This document shows, one piece after another, positions 51,143 to 54,261 of a stretch of DNA of 54,261 nt (its first letter is position 1; each line of letters begins with the position of its first letter). The position numbers and the translations under genes are program-made. Source of the stretch: an uncultured Collinsella sp. (GTDB taxonomy: Bacteria > Actinomycetota > Coriobacteriia > Coriobacteriales > Coriobacteriaceae); NCBI GenBank assembly GCA_934667065.1, contig CAKULD010000011.1, positions 1 through 54,261 on the forward strand, given 5' to 3'. Below the pieces are notes generated by a model. That model was not told the DNA's origin, made no database searches, and saw nothing but the letters and a program-made list of their open reading frames with translations.

Positions 51143-53890
51143 GTGGCAGACGATATCAACAATAACGAGGGTATGGGCGAGGCCGGCGATGCCGGCATGC
51201 CCGACGATCTGAAGCGCCTGCTTGCCCGTGCTGAGCAGGGCGAGGACGGCGATCCGGACGCCTATAACCCCGATGCCGATGATGACGAGGAAGAGGACGA
51301 CGACGGTGAGCTCGAGGAGAGCTTTGGCGAAGTCGACCGTGGCGCCTCGGCCGGCGAGGATATCAATGGCGGCCAGCTCCAGATTTCGGAGTTCGGTCGC
51401 GAGATGAAGCAGTCGTTTATCGAGTATTCGATGTCGGTCATCACGGCGCGCGCCCTGCCGGACGTGCGCGACGGCCTAAAGCCGGTACACCGCCGCATCC
51501 TGTACGCCATGAACGAGAGCGGCATCTACCCCAACCGTCCGCACAAGAAGTCGGCCTGGACGGTCGGCGAAGTTATCGGTAAGTACCACCCGCACGGTGA
51601 CTCCGCGGTCTACGAGGCCATGGTTCGTCTGGCGCAGTGGTTCTCCATGCGCACGCCGCTCATCGACGGCCACGGCAACTTTGGCAACATCGACGGCGAC
51701 GGCGCGGCGGCTATGCGTTATACCGAGAGCCGCCTGGCAAAGCCCGCCATGGAGCTCCTGCGCGACCTGCAGAAGGATACCGTCGACTGGCAGCCCAACT
51801 ACGACGAGTCGCTCGCCGAGCCCCAGGCGCTGCCCGCGCGTTTCCCCAACCTGCTGGTCAACGGCAGCCAGGGCATTGCCGTCGGCATGGCCACCAACAT
51901 CGCCCCGCACAACCTCACCGAGGCGATCGAGGCCACCTGCTACCTGATCGACAACCCCGACGCCACCGTCGACGAGCTCATGCAGATCATGCCCGGTCCG
52001 GACTTCCCCACCGGCGCCATCATCATGGGCAGCGCCGGCATTAAGCAGAGCTACGAGACCGGCCGCGGCTCCATCACCGTGCGCGCCAAGGCCCACGTGG
52101 AGTCCACCAAGACCGGCCGTAGCCGCCTGGTCTTTACCGAGATTCCCTACATGGTCAACAAGGGCACCCTGCAGGAGAAGATCGCCCAGCTCGTCAATGA
52201 CAAGCGCATCGAAGGCATCTCGGACATGCGCGACGAGTCCAACCAAAAGGGCATCCGCCTGGTCATCGAGCTCAAGAAGGGCGTCATTCCGCAGGTCGTG
52301 CTCAACAACCTGTACAAGTACACCTCGCTGCAGACGACCTTTGGCGCCAACAACCTGGCGCTCGTCAACGGTGTGCCCAAATGCCTGAGCCTGCGCGAGA
52401 TGCTGCAGCACTACATCGACCACCAGGTCGACGTCGTCACCCGCCGCACCCGCTACGACCTTAAGAAGGCCCAGGCCCGCGCTCACATCCTCGAGGGTTA
52501 CCTGATGGCCCTCGACCATATCGACGAGGTCATCAGCATCATCCGCTCCTCGCAGACCGACTCCGAGGCCAGCAGCCGCCTGATTGAGCGCTTTGGCTTT
52601 ACGCCCGAGCAGACCACGGCCATCCTCGAGATGAAGCTGCGCCGCCTGACCGGCCTGGAGCGCGACAAGATCCAAGAAGAGCTGGACGGCCTGCGCCGCG
52701 CCATCGCCTACTACGAGGACCTGTTGGCGCACGAGGAGAAGATCCTGGGCGTCATCAAGGAGGAGATGCGCGAGATCTCCAAGAAGTTTGGCGACAAGCG
52801 CCGCACCGAGATCAGCCAGGTCGAGAAGGACCTGGATGTGGAGGACCTCATCGCCGACGAGGACATGGTCGTGACCATCACCCACACCGGCTACGTGAAG
52901 CGTATTCCGGTTGCCGCCTACCGCGCCCAGAAGCGCGGCGGCAAGGGCGTGTCGGGCGTCAACCTCAAAGAGGACGACGTTATCGATGAGATGTTTATCG
53001 CGTCCACGCACGAGTACGTGCTGTTCTTCTCGAGCAAGGGCAAGGTCTACCGCCTGAAGGTGCACGAGCTGCCGGTCGGCACGCGCCAGGCGCGCGGCAC
53101 CGCGATCGTCAACCTGCTGCCCTTCGAGGAGGGCGAGAAGATCGCGAGCGTCATCAGCTGCCGCGAGTTCCCCGCCGACGAGTTCCTGATGTTTGCCACC
53201 AAGAGTGGCATGGTCAAGAAGACCGTGATGAGCTCCTATGACCGCAGCCGTCGCGACGGCCTGATCGCCATCAACCTGAGGGACGACGACGCGCTGCTCG
53301 CCGTGCGTCGCGTGCGCGAGGGCGACAAGATCATCATGGCCACCACCGCGGGTAAGGCGATCATGTTCCCCGAGGACCAGGTGCGCGCCACCGGCCGCGA
53401 TACCAGCGGCGTGCGCGGCATTGGCATGAAGGACGGCGTGAGCGTTCTGGGCATGGAGGTCACCAACGGCAACGGCGACCTGTTCGTCATCACCGAGCGC
53501 GGCTACGGCAAGCGCACACCGGTCGCGGACTACCCAGAGCAGAACCGCGGCGGCCAGGGCGTCTACACCATCCAGATGACCGAGCGCAAGGGCAACCTCG
53601 CGGCCATGAAGACGGTGGGCCCGCAGCATGAGCTGTTCATCGTGACGGAAGGCGCGACGGTCATTCGCGTTAAGACCGACGAGATCAGCCAAACCGGCCG
53701 TGCTACCCAGGGCGTCAAGATGATGACCGTCGACGACAACGACCGCGTATGCGCCGTAGCCCGCATGACAGCCGCCAAAGAAAAGCCCGAAGGCGAAGCC
53801 GCCGAGGACGCAGGTGCTGCCAACACCGAAGAAGCCCCTGTCGACTTGGGCGACGGCAACGACGTACCAGAGGATCTCCTAGACGAGTAA
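51143..53890 (+). CDS. gyrA: DNA gyrase subunit A with acidic N-terminal extension (915 aa)
   Basis: GyrA carries the breakage-reunion domain and C-terminal DNA-wrapping beta-pinwheel. The normal start-like sequence (EMKQSFIEYSMSVI) begins only at about residue 87; before it is an acidic 80-residue extension with DDDEEEDDDGELEE. Catalytic Y193 is in MRYTESR. The quinolone-determining positions read S154 and E158 (HGDSAVYEAM), a susceptible-type pattern. The GyrA box appears as QKRGGKG. GTG start at 51143 after AGGAGG. The end of the protein is again acidic. Confidence 0.96.
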   Translation: MADDINNNEGMGEAGDAGMPDDLKRLLARAEQGEDGDPDAYNPDADDDEEEDDDGELEESFGEVDRGASAGEDINGGQLQISEFGREMKQSFIEYSMSVITARALPDVRDGLKPVHRRILYAMNESGIYPNRPHKKSAWTVGEVIGKYHPHGDSAVYEAMVRLAQWFSMRTPLIDGHGNFGNIDGDGAAAMRYTESRLAKPAMELLRDLQKDTVDWQPNYDESLAEPQALPARFPNLLVNGSQGIAVGMATNIAPHNLTEAIEATCYLIDNPDATVDELMQIMPGPDFPTGAIIMGSAGIKQSYETGRGSITVRAKAHVESTKTGRSRLVFTEIPYMVNKGTLQEKIAQLVNDKRIEGISDMRDESNQKGIRLVIELKKGVIPQVVLNNLYKYTSLQTTFGANNLALVNGVPKCLSLREMLQHYIDHQVDVVTRRTRYDLKKAQARAHILEGYLMALDHIDEVISIIRSSQTDSEASSRLIERFGFTPEQTTAILEMKLRRLTGLERDKIQEELDGLRRAIAYYEDLLAHEEKILGVIKEEMREISKKFGDKRRTEISQVEKDLDVEDLIADEDMVVTITHTGYVKRIPVAAYRAQKRGGKGVSGVNLKEDDVIDEMFIASTHEYVLFFSSKGKVYRLKVHELPVGTRQARGTAIVNLLPFEEGEKIASVISCREFPADEFLMFATKSGMVKKTVMSSYDRSRRDGLIAINLRDDDALLAVRRVREGDKIIMATTAGKAIMFPEDQVRATGRDTSGVRGIGMKDGVSVLGMEVTNGNGDLFVITERGYGKRTPVADYPEQNRGGQGVYTIQMTERKGNLAAMKTVGPQHELFIVTEGATVIRVKTDEISQTGRATQGVKMMTVDDNDRVCAVARMTAAKEKPEGEAAEDAGAANTEEAPVDLGDGNDVPEDLLDE

Positions 53891-53930
53891 GAGGCCCTAG
53901 CTGGTAAAAAACATCAGACCCCATATATCG

Positions 53931-53963
53931 GCGGTCGGCGCACTGCGCGTCGACCGCTTTTTT
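53931..53963 (+). terminator. Terminator of gyrA
   Basis: GCGGTC (53931-53936) pairs with GACCGC (53952-53957), with inner GCGC pairing, and TTTTTT follows. Its 3' half overlaps the left arm of the long inverted repeat. Confidence 0.8.
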
Positions 53964-54152
53964 GAAAACCTTTGGGACCCCATGGCCGCTGGGCTGGAGA
54001 GATGGGTTTGGTTTGTCGCGAGTTCCGCACGCAAAGAAGGCCACTTAATGTGGCCTTCGTCTTGCGCAGGACTGTCCGAGCAGCAAACCAAACCCATCTC
54101 TCCAGCCCAGCGGCCACCCCTCCAAAGATTTTCAAAAAAGTTGTTGACGCGC
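53945..54152. repeat. 208-bp nested inverted repeat between gyrA and tRNA-Ile
   Basis: Arms of about 70 bases (53945-54015 and 54084-54152) are reverse complements, including a perfect 33-bp core (53983-54015 with 54084-54116) and an outer CTTTTTTGAAAA match. The centre is another hairpin, GAAGGCCAC (54036-54044) with GTGGCCTTC (54050-54058) and loop TTAAT. The right arm reaches into the tRNA-Ile promoter. It contains no gene. Confidence 0.9.
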
Positions 54153-54173
54153 GCGTAACGACTCGTCTAATAT
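54144..54173 (+). promoter_or_regulatory. Promoter of tRNA-Ile
   Basis: TTGACG (54144-54149) and TAATAT (54168-54173) are separated by 18 bases, with 14 bases to the tRNA. The GCGCG-rich stretch between TATAT and the tRNA resembles a discriminator of a stable-RNA promoter. Confidence 0.8.
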
Positions 54174-54187
54174 ATCCCTTGCGCGAT

Positions 54188-54261
54188 GGACCTGTAGCTC
54201 AGTTGGTTAGAGCGTCCGGCTGATAACCGGGAGGTCACAAGTTCGAATCTTGTCAGGTCCA
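54188..54261 (+). tRNA. tRNA-Ile(GAT)
   Basis: The acceptor stem GGACCTG/CAGGTCC, D arm AGCTCAGTTGGTTAGAGC and T arm AAGTTCGAATCTT are complete, and the anticodon loop CTGATAA gives GAT, reading ATC/ATT. The window ends on the discriminator base A, so an encoded CCA cannot be seen. tRNA-Ala is the common next gene but lies outside. Confidence 0.95.

Noticed and set aside
51593..51620. Quinolone-resistance mutation in gyrA
   Set aside because: The positions equivalent to E. coli Ser83 and Asp87 read Ser and Glu, a normal susceptible-type pattern.
51476..53692. 738-codon minus-strand open frame
   Set aside because: Antisense shadow of gyrA, with repetitive Val/Leu/Asp/His composition.

Overview
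The window is most consistent with a Coriobacteriia chromosome, probably Collinsella or a close relative. The evidence is a high G+C, the gene order rpmH-rnpA-yidD-yidC-jag on one side of the origin and dnaA-dnaN-recF-DUF721-gyrB-gyrA on the other, and a GHKL-ATPase/winged-helix gene between the origin and dnaA. The genus is an inference; nothing here is a formal marker match. The replication origin lies at about 42.4-42.75 kb. Most genes left of it read on the minus strand and most genes right of it on the plus strand, as expected for leading-strand bias on two replichores.

Layout. 0-5.5 kb: the end of a type I restriction-modification locus (hsdS 3' fragment, a 146-residue accessory protein, hsdR), a start-less class B sortase remnant, an array of short palindromes, then tRNA-Lys(TTT). 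5.6-16.7 kb, minus strand: M29 aminopeptidase, purC with a small membrane protein, an OmpR-type two-component system, a TSCPD protein with a Tat-type lipoprotein, a solute-binding protein coupled to a GGDEF diguanylate cyclase, and purB. 16.9-17.3 kb: two head-to-tail 192-bp structured units that end in the 3' end of tRNA-Gly. 17.3-22.84 kb: a 5.5-kb integrative element in tRNA-Gly(CCC), with a tyrosine integrase, 45-bp att repeats, arm-type repeats at both ends, helix-turn-helix proteins and small unknown genes. I saw no relaxase, capsid or packaging gene in it.

23.2-36 kb: an LPATG-anchored thioester/SpaA-repeat adhesin, an unusual membrane protein with an M28-peptidase-like fold interrupted by about 650 disordered residues, a PafB/PafC-like WYL pair, a DinG-family exonuclease-helicase, and ddl. 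36-42.4 kb: rlmN, then the minus-strand block parB-parA-(three exact parS)-rsmG and jag-yidC-yidD-rnpA-rpmH. 42.4-54.26 kb: oriC, the GHKL-wHTH gene, dnaA, dnaN, recF, DUF721, gyrB, gyrA, a 208-bp inverted repeat, and tRNA-Ile(GAT) ending exactly at the window edge.

How the genes work together. The origin-proximal genes form the usual replication, segregation and membrane-insertion cluster: DnaA initiates, DnaN is the clamp, RecF and gyrase support fork progress, and ParA/ParB/parS segregate the origin. The DnaA recognition motif and the likely DnaA boxes both look diverged from the textbook forms. The most noteworthy items are the small integrative element, the 192-bp units with structure-preserving changes, the interrupted M28-like protein, the origin-linked GHKL-wHTH protein, and the long inverted repeat after gyrA.
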